Shown: positions 46,401 to 54,764 of the stretch, in pieces
Numbering within the stretch: position 1 is the first letter of the stretch
Layout of the letters: the number at the start of each line of letters is the position of its first letter
From: Sunxiuqinia elliptica
GTDB lineage: Bacteria > Bacteroidota > Bacteroidia > Bacteroidales > Prolixibacteraceae
DNA length: 64,000 nt
Assembly: GCF_900113005.1 (NCBI RefSeq)
Contig: NZ_FONW01000014.1
Span: 45,546 to 109,545 of the forward strand
Direction: 5' to 3'
Notes under the pieces: model-generated
Databases searched by the model: none
Told to the model about the DNA's origin: nothing
Seen by the model: the letters and a program-made list of their open reading frames with translations, nothing else
Translations under genes and position numbers: made by a program

Positions 46401-49400
46401 TGAACCTTTTGCTGTTCCCGAAATAAGAAGATTTACTGTTACATCTTTATTAAAACTGTTAGATATTGTTGCTTTTACATTTGTTGTTCCAGAGCTTTCT
46501 GCTATGGAAGAAGAAGGATCTAAACTAAGCGTTACCGTAGGTGCAGAAGAAACTGTTAATGTAGCAGTGTTAATTGAGGCACTATAGGTACTACCATCGT
46601 TCACAACAAATTCAAAATAACTGCTTATTCCATCAGTATTTAAATATTGTAAGTTCCCATTATCTAAATTGGACTTGCTAACATTTGCTCCATTAGCTAA
46701 TTCCTCTCCAGCATCATAATCTTCTCCATTATCGGCATCAATATATAATATACCATTCTCAGGCACCCAATTAAAAGTAATCTTAACCAGAGCATCATCA
46801 TCAACATCTGAATAGCCAAAATCTCCAATAGCAAACACATAGGGTGTTCCTTCATATATTGCTTTTGTAAAATCACTTGCTGTGGGCTTATCGTTAACGG
46901 CTGTTATATCAACATTAACAGTTCCTAAAGAAACATCAGTTCCACTACCACTTCCTGTATTACCTCCATCATTAGCAGTCAGGGTTAAGGTAGCAGCATC
47001 GTTACCATTTACATTCGTAGCTCCAGTATACTTAATATTCGATGCAGTATTTAAATAAGTATCAATATCGGCTTCCGCGCCTGTTAAACTTAGTGTTCCT
47101 GTACCAGAACCAGCAATGGTGACTGATCCTCCTGAACTAGCAGAAAGTGTACCTGTTGATGCAGCAATAGTTAATACAATACTGTTTGATCCTGCATCAA
47201 CATCATTAAAAGTGGCAGCAGAAAGGTTAACATTGCTTGCAATATCCTCCAAAACATTTATAATTGTAGGTAAACCTGAAATGGTTGGATCATCGTTAAC
47301 CGCTGTGATATCAACATTAATTGTTCCTAAAGAAACATCTGTTCCACCACCACTTCCTGTATTACCTCCATCATTAGCAGTCAGGGTTAAGGTAGCAGCA
47401 TCGTTACCATTTACATTCGTAGCTCCAGTATACTTAATATTCGATGCGGTATTTAAATAGGTATTAATATCGGCTGCCGCGCCTGTTAAACTTAGTGTTC
47501 CTGTACCAGGACCACCAATTGTGACTGAACCTCCTGAACTGGCAGTAAGAGTTCCTGTTGATGCAGCAATAGTTAATACAATACTGTTTGCTCCTGCATC
47601 AACATCATTAAAAGTGGCAGCTGAAAGATCAACATTGCTTGCAATATCCTCCGAAACTGTTATATCAGTAGGTAAGCCTGAAATGGCTGGATCATCATTC
47701 ACCGCGGTAACGCTAACTGCACGGGTATCACTGGCACTGTCCGATTTCCTGTCCGTGGCGATAAAGGTGATGGTTCGGTCGGAAGTGCCCGGGTTATCTG
47801 ATGTACTTCGGTAGCAAATAGACTGAAGTACCTCCTGTACGATGGTGTTTGTTGCATCGGCGTCAAAGGTGATGGTAAGGGGTGTGTCATTCGTAACCGT
47901 ACCACTCGGTTCGGAGAGGTCGCCCACGTCAGTGCCGTCGGAAAAGATATTGGTGCCGCTGATGGTGATGGCCGGTGACGCACCATCGTTATCGAAGATA
48001 CTGATTTCATCCCCTGGCTCGTTATTGCCAGTGATCTGCACCGTCAGGCTTCCTCCATTCCATTCAGAATTCCCATCCTCATCGGTAAGGGTAGCAGCCC
48101 CATCAATTGGGGTGGCAGCACCATTTTCGGTGTAAGACACAGGAATGTCGTTGATGGAGAGAGTGGGGAGCTTATTGGTGATACAAAGAAATGACTGTCC
48201 GTAAGATGTTCCCGCTGCACTAGTGGCATAGGCCCTCACATAGTAGGTTGTTCCGGGGGCTAGGCCGGTTATTTCGGTTGTAAAAGCCCCCGTTTGCGAG
48301 GCGCTTCCTTCCTCTGATTTGCTATCGGATAAGGATGGTGAGCCGGTTGTATTCCAGCAACAACCGTGTTGAGTCACAGGGGAGGTTCCCAAAGAGCTAA
48401 TGTTTCCATTTCCTGTGGCTGTAGTTGCCTTAATGGAAGAAACCGGCTGGGTGCTTACGGTTGGTGCATCATCATTGTCTTGAATAGTTGCGGTAAAAGT
48501 AGTATTATCTCCTTTATCAGCATTAGTAGGTTCCCCCATATCGATGACCACGGTTTCATCCTGTTCAGCTAAATCATCATCGATAACGCTAATATTGATG
48601 GTATTGGAAGAAAGCCCCGCTATGATTGTAATAGGATTTCCGGCAATAGAATAATCCTCACCAGCGCCGGTTGCTGTACTGCTGCCATTCACAGTGAAAG
48701 GTACGCTTACCTCGGCATAATTAATAGCTTCAGACAATCGTGCTGTGATAGTTATTGTTGCGGTTGACTCATTAATGGTTTGTGAAATGTTTGTAAATGT
48801 AACCGTTGGTGCAGGCTTTACGGTTAAGGTAACCGTAGCGGTATTACTGTAGTCAATGCCATCGCTTGCTTCATAAGTAAAACTGGAGCTGACCCCATCC
48901 GTATTCAGATACTGCAAATACCCCCAATTTATATGATCACGGGAAATCAGCTGATTAACTACTATTGCTTCCCCGTCATCAATATCGCCATTGTTATTCG
49001 GGTCCAAAAATAAAACACCATTTCCAGGTAAAGACGATATACGAATATTTTGTAGGTTGTCGCCCTCCATATCCCCGTAATCAATTGCTATATTACCAAT
49101 ATTAGGATAGGCAATTCCTTTGTGAATATCAGTGAAAGTACGATTGGAAACGGTGGGTGCATCATTTACAGCCGCAATATCAACATTTAAGGTTCCGAGA
49201 GCAACATCAGTACCTCCTCCGGACCCGGTATTTCCTCCGTCATTGGCCGTCAAAGACAGTGTAGCTGCATCATTTCCGTTTACATTAGAAGCACCTGTAT
49301 ACTTTATGTTTGATGCTGTGTTAAGATAGGTATCAATATTAGAGGCTGTTCCAGTAAGCGTTAGGATACTGGTACCTGAACCACCAACTGTGACTCCACC

Positions 49401-50486
49401 ACCTGAAGAAGCGGTAAGCGTACCTGCTCCCACAGTCAACTTTAATGCAATGCTATTAGATCCTGCATCCACATCGCCAAAGGTGGCTGCTGAAAGATCC
49501 ACATTGCTTGCTACATCCTCCGTTACCATAATATCAGTAGGTAAGTTGGATAAGGAAGGATCATCGTTCACCGCAGCAATGTCAAAGCTAACGCTGGCTG
49601 TATTAGAATCGTCCGTTCCATCATTGGTGGTAAACGAAATTGTAGCCACATTGCTACCACTAAGGTTTGGTGTAGGCGTAAATTTAGCAGCATCCAAAGC
49701 TGTATTAATTGCAGCCAGTGTACCTGCAGCCGTAAAACTACCTGATCCATTTCCATTGCCACCAAATGTAATGCCAGTAGTACCTATAGTAAGCGTTCCT
49801 CCAGTTATTGTAAAAGTAACTGTTTGATTATCTCCGTCGGTATCTGCTACTTGAATATCATTAGCCAAGGCAACATTTGTATCATCTTCGCTTACAGTTG
49901 GTGCACTTGGCACTGTAGCCGTGGGGGCGGAATTAGCAGCACTTAAAGTGTAAGTAAAATCGTCTAAATCAACGATAATTTCTGACCCCTCAAACCGAAG
50001 TTCATCAACACCTGTAAAATTAAGAGTTTTAATACCGCTAAAGCTAGCTGAAACACTAACCGACTGGCCTGTCGTATTCCCATCATTATAGCCAGTAATA
50101 GTGTAACTATCTCCAGCAGATGTCATCCAAAGACTTGATGTTGAAAAGGCACTTCCATCAGTTTTTGTAAGCTTAAATACTGTTATCTTATTATTTTCAT
50201 CACCGACTACACCAATAGCATCAGTACCATTATTCCCATAGGTTTCCCAATTCAGAATTTCTAACAACGATGAATTTGAACCATTAAAAGAGACTATCTG
50301 ATAGGTAAACTCTCCATAATTAAATGCCGCAAATCCATTTGCCAAAACCTGATTGTTGGCTGTACCTGCACCATCATAGTTTTCAGTAGTCTGCCCAAAA
50401 CTTAAACTTCCAGCAAACAGAAAAGCTATCGCCAATATGTTTTTAGTAATACCAAGAACTAGATGTTGGAGAGATAATAGTTTCAT
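43482..50486 (-). CDS. Giant T9SS-exported surface protein with Calx-beta and cadherin-like repeats
   Basis: The 2334-residue protein has a signal peptide (NILAIAFLFAGSLSFGQ) and a type IX C-terminal domain (TLAPNPCSDFLRLTF, LTPGVYILIIHQDQLVIRKR). Between them lie VCBS/cadherin-like repeats with LTANDGGNTGSGGGTD signatures, Calx-beta domains (TDYTLANGTLTISAGSVSDN), FnIII-like TTYYVRAYATSAAGT units, bacterial Ig-like NTSVATIAGNTVTI units and a cadherin repeat (APVFENQTVSLLEN). It is presumably anchored on or released from the surface and may adhere to polymers. It is the last of three minus-strand genes with 60-bp spacings. Confidence 0.9.
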   Translation of the reverse strand: MKLLSLQHLVLGITKNILAIAFLFAGSLSFGQTTENYDGAGTANNQVLANGFAAFNYGEFTYQIVSFNGSNSSLLEILNWETYGNNGTDAIGVVGDENNKITVFKLTKTDGSAFSTSSLWMTSAGDSYTITGYNDGNTTGQSVSVSASFSGIKTLNFTGVDELRFEGSEIIVDLDDFTYTLSAANSAPTATVPSAPTVSEDDTNVALANDIQVADTDGDNQTVTFTITGGTLTIGTTGITFGGNGNGSGSFTAAGTLAAINTALDAAKFTPTPNLSGSNVATISFTTNDGTDDSNTASVSFDIAAVNDDPSLSNLPTDIMVTEDVASNVDLSAATFGDVDAGSNSIALKLTVGAGTLTASSGGGVTVGGSGTSILTLTGTASNIDTYLNTASNIKYTGASNVNGNDAATLSLTANDGGNTGSGGGTDVALGTLNVDIAAVNDAPTVSNRTFTDIHKGIAYPNIGNIAIDYGDMEGDNLQNIRISSLPGNGVLFLDPNNNGDIDDGEAIVVNQLISRDHINWGYLQYLNTDGVSSSFTYEASDGIDYSNTATVTLTVKPAPTVTFTNISQTINESTATITITARLSEAINYAEVSVPFTVNGSSTATGAGEDYSIAGNPITIIAGLSSNTINISVIDDDLAEQDETVVIDMGEPTNADKGDNTTFTATIQDNDDAPTVSTQPVSSIKATTATGNGNISSLGTSPVTQHGCCWNTTGSPSLSDSKSEEGSASQTGAFTTEITGLAPGTTYYVRAYATSAAGTSYGQSFLCITNKLPTLSINDIPVSYTENGAATPIDGAATLTDEDGNSEWNGGSLTVQITGNNEPGDEISIFDNDGASPAITISGTNIFSDGTDVGDLSEPSGTVTNDTPLTITFDADATNTIVQEVLQSICYRSTSDNPGTSDRTITFIATDRKSDSASDTRAVSVTAVNDDPAISGLPTDITVSEDIASNVDLSAATFNDVDAGANSIVLTIAASTGTLTASSGGSVTIGGPGTGTLSLTGAAADINTYLNTASNIKYTGATNVNGNDAATLTLTANDGGNTGSGGGTDVSLGTINVDITAVNDDPTISGLPTIINVLEDIASNVNLSAATFNDVDAGSNSIVLTIAASTGTLSASSGGSVTIAGSGTGTLSLTGAEADIDTYLNTASNIKYTGATNVNGNDAATLTLTANDGGNTGSGSGTDVSLGTVNVDITAVNDKPTASDFTKAIYEGTPYVFAIGDFGYSDVDDDALVKITFNWVPENGILYIDADNGEDYDAGEELANGANVSKSNLDNGNLQYLNTDGISSYFEFVVNDGSTYSASINTATLTVSSAPTVTLSLDPSSSIAESSGTTNVKATISNSFNKDVTVNLLISGTAKGSGTDYTLPASSIVILAGNTSNSIQLSSVSDDLDEDDETVIIDISTVINGSESGTQQVTATILDDDVAPTIEFIATSSSGAESVSSKDLQVDLSAVSGLNVSVDYAVTGTATGGGTDYTLANGTLTISAGSVSDNITIASIINDLLDENDETVIVTLSNPVNATLGTNTVHTYTILDDDVAPTIEFIATSSSGAESVSSKDLQVDLSAVSGLNVSVDYAVTGTATGDGTDYTLANGTLTISAGSVSDNITIASIINDLLDENDETVIVTLSNPVNATLGTNNVHTYTIDDDDVSPTVAFTSASQSSSNESGSLTITAQISEISGRDISVPFTINSNSTATGGGTDYSITPSPLTILSGSAFADIIITIASDDIVEGNETVIVNMGTPINALISGESTHTATITDDDVAGFTIAESEGNTSVAESGTTDSFSVVLKAQPVSDVVLNVTSGETREATVDKTSLTFTSANWDTPQTVTVTGMDDDLDDGDQINLITISIDTTGSDDDFDGVANQTVNVTTTDDDVLPTITTQAVTSITSTTATANGNISGLGVPNPTAHGVCWSSSENPTTADNKEDKGAASTTGAFSASLTSLNPNTTYYVRAFATNSAGTVYGTQVSFTTLKKSQNITFSQLTDRTYGDADFNLTATASSGLPVSYSSSNTSVATIAGNTVTILGAGSTTITASQSGNATYNSATNVVRTLSVNKASQSIDFSLPGSITIDEGSVALVASSTSGLSVIFSSSDEEVATIDKNTLNLVTPGVVNIKANQTGNNNYHPAPEVTIQLEVLPSVNQAPVFENQTVSLLENSPAETLVLELQAEDPDNDTITFSILEGNDNEAFKAEANQLLVNNSDALDLEDHPVFELTVRADDGQAHTDAIITIQLEEDPSVGIDPELSVQFTLAPNPCSDFLRLTFANPIYGEAQLAVYSLKGEKVISKSFNLKEYQTLNVSKLTPGVYILIIHQDQLVIRKRWIKI
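45536..46214 (-). repeat. Two 339-bp near-identical Calx-beta units
   Basis: Two adjacent 113-codon units (about residues 1425-1650) differ at only a few bases over most of their length: for example CCATCACC versus CCACCACC and AAGGTT versus AGGGTT. Such identity at DNA level points to recent duplication or ongoing gene conversion. Confidence 0.8.
46888..47691 (-). repeat. Two 402-bp near-identical VCBS/cadherin-like units
   Basis: Two adjacent 134-codon units share long identical DNA runs, seen in the stretch starting ATTAGCAGTC at 46971 and again at 47373. A third, more diverged copy occurs near 49150-49550. Confidence 0.8.
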
Positions 50487-50546
50487 AACTTAGGATTTTA
50501 TAATTAACAGAAATAGTAAATTTAGTATTGATAATGAAAAATAAGC

Positions 50547-51710
50547 TTAAATACACAGGTAGGGATTTTGCCATCCACTGACATTCTCCTTGTGAATTTT
50601 TTCGTATGTTTTGTGATCGTATTTTAAGGCACTACCTTGTTCAATAACAATCTTGGTAACTGTGCTAGAACTAAACCCAATCTTTTCAATATCGATAATT
50701 GGGGTAGCATATTCTGAGTTAAGGAAAAATGAGCGTTTGCCCCTTGGCCCTTCAATAGTTTCTGTTTTGAGTCGTTTTCTAATTTCTGGCCAATCTCTTT
50801 TTTGGAATTCCAGAATTAATCTTTCGAAAACCAACCCTACCTCATACCCTAAAAGGGTATAAAAATCAGGTTTTTGACCTGCAAAATCGTCTACTCTTTT
50901 CTTAAATAACAGATTAACCTTTTCTTGTGAATTATAATTCCACATGGAGGCCGAATAAAATTTCAAATCCAGATTACTCACTAGCTTTAATATTTCATCT
51001 GAAGCCATGTGAGCACTTACAATTAATGGTATTTCATTTTTTAAACCCGATTTACAAAATTCGTCATAGAATTCTAATGCTTCGTTACCACAGAAAAGTG
51101 CATGAATGAATGACGGTTTTTCAGTTCTTATTTGCGAAAAAACTTCTTGTATTCTGCCTTTTACCTGAGAACCTTCGGGAAGATAATTGAGTACTTTAAA
51201 ATCCATCTCACTTGCTCCAGCCATTTCAGCCCCTTGTCTAAAAGCCGATTGAAGATGATAGCCGCCATCGTAAATTGGAGTAAGCACTGTTCCCTTATCT
51301 CCAAACTGCTTATACGCCCAATATCCTAAAGCAAATTCCGACTGCCACATTTGAAAACTATTATTAAAAACAGATTCTGAAATATGATGATTATAAGGAA
51401 TATACTCTCCAACATCAAAAAGCAAAGCCATTTTTTGTCGTTTTTCTATATTAGGAATAATCGACGGTAAAACTTTATAACTGACAAAACCCGAAACAAT
51501 ATCAACTTTGTTGAAATTAAGCAATTTATTAACCGCCTCTGTAATGGATTTATCACCTCCTTGTCCGACATACTCTGGTATAAATTGAAAAAGATTATGA
51601 TACTTCTCTGGAATAGCCGAATAAAATCCAGAGATGAGACTAGGTGTCATTTCCGGATATATAGAAGAATACGGCGTTAGGAAACCAATTTTAATATTAT
51701 TGTTCATCAA
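50547..51710 (-). CDS. Periplasmic-binding-fold type I protein without signal peptide
   Basis: The 387-residue protein has the fold of ABC substrate-binding proteins for branched amino acids or amides (KIGFLTPYSSIYPEMTPSLISGFYSAI, KVDIVSGFVSYKVLPSIIP, LGYWAYKQFGDKGTVLTPIYDGGYHLQSAFRQGAEMAG in pieces). It starts MMNNNIKIGFLTP directly with the first beta strand, so no signal peptide or lipobox is present and the protein should be cytoplasmic. No ABC permease or ATPase is nearby. It lies 61 bp after the tail-collar gene and 60 bp before the giant protein gene on the same strand. The role is unknown. Confidence 0.8.
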   Translation of the reverse strand: MMNNNIKIGFLTPYSSIYPEMTPSLISGFYSAIPEKYHNLFQFIPEYVGQGGDKSITEAVNKLLNFNKVDIVSGFVSYKVLPSIIPNIEKRQKMALLFDVGEYIPYNHHISESVFNNSFQMWQSEFALGYWAYKQFGDKGTVLTPIYDGGYHLQSAFRQGAEMAGASEMDFKVLNYLPEGSQVKGRIQEVFSQIRTEKPSFIHALFCGNEALEFYDEFCKSGLKNEIPLIVSAHMASDEILKLVSNLDLKFYSASMWNYNSQEKVNLLFKKRVDDFAGQKPDFYTLLGYEVGLVFERLILEFQKRDWPEIRKRLKTETIEGPRGKRSFFLNSEYATPIIDIEKIGFSSSTVTKIVIEQGSALKYDHKTYEKIHKENVSGWQNPYLCI

Positions 51711-51771
51711 AAAAATAGGGTTTGATAGTAAGTAAAATTGGGCTAGCTAAAAATTGCCAGCCCATTATTTT

Positions 51772-52356
51772 TTAATTTTGTCGTGGAGGATAAATACCAT
51801 TCATACAAATGATATAATTCACTACCAACGATGGCTGAATATTGGTATGGTAATGGTCTCCTCCTGCTGCTTGAATATCAATATCACCACCACTAGAGGC
51901 CACCCCTCTCAACTCTACAGTTGGTTCTTCAGAATTGTAAATGGTATCAGGATATCTTCCTGCTGTTGCTGCTAAAGTTTTGGCATTATTGGTACCTGGA
52001 ACACTTTCTGTTCCAGGAAGTGCACTAGCTCTAAATTTAACACCTACAGACGAAAGAGTTGCTGTATGTGTATGTGTAGGTATCTGAGATGAAACCAACT
52101 TCACTTTCTCAACACCAGCCATCAAGCCCATTTGATTAGGAGAAAGACCTATACCACTTCCATAACCCAGAGGAACTCTGCCTCTAAAATCGGGCAACAT
52201 AAAACTAACTCTACCATCTCCACCGTAAGTGGTACCAATCAAAGTAAAAAGAGCAGTGTTGTCGTTAATTGAAAGTGTTTGCCCCCAGCAAAGAGACCAA
52301 TAATTTGGAGCCCAACTTAGGGGCCACAAGCCAATAAAAGAAAGAAATGCATCCAT
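51772..52356 (-). CDS. Phage-tail-collar-domain (microcystin-dependent-protein-like) protein
   Basis: The 194-residue protein has the tail-collar signature: YWSLCWGQTLSINDNTALFTLIGTTYGGDGRVSFMLPDFRGRVPLG read in pieces, the HTHTATL repeat and the closing NYIICMNGIYPPRQN. Such proteins end phage tail fibres, but also occur outside prophages as MdpB-like genes. No other phage gene is in the window. As first gene of the minus-strand trio it could function in assembling or folding surface structures; this is a hypothesis. Confidence 0.85.
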   Translation of the reverse strand: MDAFLSFIGLWPLSWAPNYWSLCWGQTLSINDNTALFTLIGTTYGGDGRVSFMLPDFRGRVPLGYGSGIGLSPNQMGLMAGVEKVKLVSSQIPTHTHTATLSSVGVKFRASALPGTESVPGTNNAKTLAATAGRYPDTIYNSEEPTVELRGVASSGGDIDIQAAGGDHYHTNIQPSLVVNYIICMNGIYPPRQN

Positions 52357-53045
52357 AAGCTTAGTTTTTAGTTAGTTTGTTAGTTGACTGTATTGGTTTA
52401 TGTGTCTGGATTTTGAAAAGTATCTGAAGCGTTTTTGTCATATAGAAATGTACGTCCTCGAATTTGTCTGTTATTAGAACTGGCAGATGATTTTGATAGG
52501 AAATATATGGTGTGTAAACATTTTAATTTGAGATGCTTGCAGCGTAGGGGGCAATTCTGTATCATTATGCTAGCTTGTATATGTTCTGATCACTATTTAA
52601 AGAAGGACAGATATCGTATTTACCTCTATGTTAGAGGTGAATTCTTAATAAAATTAAGAACATCTGTTCTTATATGAAAGTCTTTTAGGTATTTTTTTTA
52701 ATATTATTTATTGTATATTAAGTTTTACGGAGTTGTTGTTGGTTAGGGCAGGCAATAACTTTTGTTGTGAGGAATAAAGTTCCTATCTTGAGAGGAGAAT
52801 TCAGATTTTTGTGGACAGTAAAGGAGCTGAATGCGTGAAATGTTTAAATTGGTGGTGTTTGATAAAGCAAGTCTAGATAAGAGAAGATAGAAATATTGAA
52901 TATTATCAACAAACCAAGAACAATACCACTTAGTATGCTGTCCAAATTTAAAATGAAAGTTATACGCATTTGCATGTAATTCATTATACTCTAATATATT
53001 TATTTGCATATAATGAAACGCTAGGCAGAATTTGTGAAAGAATGA
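52357..53045. other. Intergenic stretch with no intact gene
   Basis: No convincing gene is seen. A 127-codon minus-strand frame (52743-53126) is the shadow of decayed DNA and has no recognisable domain. The right part likely held the 5' half of the exonuclease gene whose remnant follows, but I could not align it. Confidence 0.5.
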
Positions 53046-53432
53046 AGAAAAGAAGTAGAACCTGATTTCTCTAAAATCACTCCTCCACCTGTTAAACATG
53101 ACAATTTTTTCCAGCAGGAAGGGCACGAACGGCTTTGTGGAAATGTATTAAAGCCTGATTTGGAGAATTCAGACAGTAGCAGTCCGTTTTATGCAAAGAA
53201 GGTGGTGTTTACAGGTGCGCTGAAAACCATTCAACAGAAAGAGGCTGCCGATCTGGTTAAGAAACTCAATGTGAAGACATTGATACTTCGATTACCAAAT
53301 GGACTGATTTTTGTCATCACTGGTTCAGCGCTTGGGGCTTCCAAAATGAAGAAGATAGATCAGTTTAATGCTCAGGGATGCAACATTCAAGTGGTTTTTG
53401 AGGAGGAGTTTTTGCAGATGTGCAAACGGTGA
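53046..53432 (+). pseudogene. Remnant of a DnaQ-like exonuclease/BRCT gene
   Basis: The frame after a stop at 53043 reads FSKITPPPVKHDNFFQQEG and then FYAKKVVFTGALKTIQQKEA, the linker and BRCT start of DnaQ-family exonucleases common in Bacteroidota. At about 53270 the reading shifts: frame two gives the family text DIDTSITKWTDF (53276-53311), then frame returns to FVITGSALGASKMKKIDQF at about 53312. No start codon and no exonuclease domain remain upstream. The gene is a truncated, doubly frameshifted remnant just upstream of sbcDC. Confidence 0.75.
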
Positions 53433-53540
53433 TGATTGGTTCAGAACCAACGATCAAACCTGAGCAATTAGAATTCTCTCTAACAACTCTGCTTGGAAGC
53501 TGATAGTTAAGCTTAATAATAAAAATTAAATTTGCATCCT

Positions 53541-54764
53541 ATGAAAATACTCCATACTTCCGATTGGCACCTGGGTAAGAAGCTCGATGATTTTTCCAGA
53601 CTGGAAGAACAACAAGCAGTTTTGCAGGAAATATGTGAAATTGCGGATCAAGAACAAGTAGATGCAGTACTTGTGGCAGGCGATTTGTTTGATACGTTTA
53701 ATCCACCTACAGAAGCAGTCGATTTACTGTACAAAACGCTGAAACATTTAACCAACAACGGGCACCGTCCGGTAATTGCAATTGCCGGCAACCACGACTC
53801 GCCCGACCGCATTGAGGCACCCGATCCATTGGCCCGTGAGTGCGGGATAATTTTTGCCGGTTATCCAAATTCCCGGGTTGCTCCGTTTGAACTTGATTCC
53901 GGGCAAAAAGTCTTACAGACTGAAGAAGGTTTTCTGGAATTGCAGCTTCCTGAAACTACTGTTCCATTGCGAATTCTGCTTACACCTTATGCCAACGAAT
54001 ACCGCCTGAAAACCTGCTTGGGAGTGGAAAACAGCGAAGAAGAATTAAGAACAGTCCTTCAGGAAAAATGGGAAACCCAGGCAGAACAATATTGTGATGA
54101 AACTGGTGTAAATGTGCTGGTTTCACACCTTTTTATGGTCAGAAAAGGAGATGAATTGCCGGAGGAGCCCGAAGATGAAAAACCCATTTTGCATGTAGGA
54201 GGAGCGCAGGCGGTTTACACCGAGAATATTCCTTCGAAAATAAAATACACAGCCTTAGGGCATCTTCACCGGATGCATTGTGTAGATGATCAATCTAATT
54301 CTGTTTATTACAGCGGCAGTCCTCTGTCATATAGCTTTGCTGAAGCCAATCAAAAGAAGTACGTTTTGTTGATTGATATCGAACCCGGACAAACTGCAGA
54401 AGTCAGAGAAGTAGAATTAAGTAGCGGAAAGAGATTGTTACGAAAACGTGCCGAAGGAATGGAAGAAGCTTTACAGTGGTTGTCGGAAAATCAGGAGGCT
54501 TTAGTGGAGTTAACATTGGTTACTGAAAACTATCTGACCGCAAACGACCGTAAGCAGTTAAATAAAGCTCATGCCGGAATAGTGTCAATCATTCCCGAAG
54601 TAACAAATTCTGATAATTTGGATGGTAACCAGCAAAAACAGATTGATTTGAGCCGTAGCATGGAGGAACTGTTCCTCGATTATTTCAAGTACGAGAAGGG
54701 CCAGGAGCCGAACGATGAGATCAAGCGTTTATTCACTGAAATTTTAGCTGAAGAGGAACAATGA
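53541..54764 (+). CDS. sbcD: SbcCD nuclease subunit D
   Basis: The Mre11-type nuclease subunit has metal motifs DWHLGKK near residue 8, VAGDLFDTFNPP near 47, IAGNHDSPDRIEAP near 80 and ALGHLHRMHC near 240. With SbcC it cleaves hairpins and protein-blocked DNA ends. The start at 53541 (MKILHTSDWHLGKK) is standard; an upstream TTG would add three residues. Its stop overlaps the sbcC start by four bases. Confidence 0.95.
   Translation: MKILHTSDWHLGKKLDDFSRLEEQQAVLQEICEIADQEQVDAVLVAGDLFDTFNPPTEAVDLLYKTLKHLTNNGHRPVIAIAGNHDSPDRIEAPDPLARECGIIFAGYPNSRVAPFELDSGQKVLQTEEGFLELQLPETTVPLRILLTPYANEYRLKTCLGVENSEEELRTVLQEKWETQAEQYCDETGVNVLVSHLFMVRKGDELPEEPEDEKPILHVGGAQAVYTENIPSKIKYTALGHLHRMHCVDDQSNSVYYSGSPLSYSFAEANQKKYVLLIDIEPGQTAEVREVELSSGKRLLRKRAEGMEEALQWLSENQEALVELTLVTENYLTANDRKQLNKAHAGIVSIIPEVTNSDNLDGNQQKQIDLSRSMEELFLDYFKYEKGQEPNDEIKRLFTEILAEEEQ

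Noticed and set aside
45536..47691. CRISPR or non-coding tandem repeat
   Set aside because: The repeats are 339 and 402 bp, in frame, and encode protein domains.
51772..52356. Calling the tail-collar gene part of a prophage
   Set aside because: No capsid, terminase, portal, tail-tube or lysis gene is found on either side.
52435..52677. 80-codon plus-strand frame
   Set aside because: It has no domain and lies in a decayed stretch with no supporting context.
52743..53126. 127-codon minus-strand frame
   Set aside because: It overlaps the exonuclease remnant, is rich in aromatic and low-frequency residues, and has no recognisable domain.
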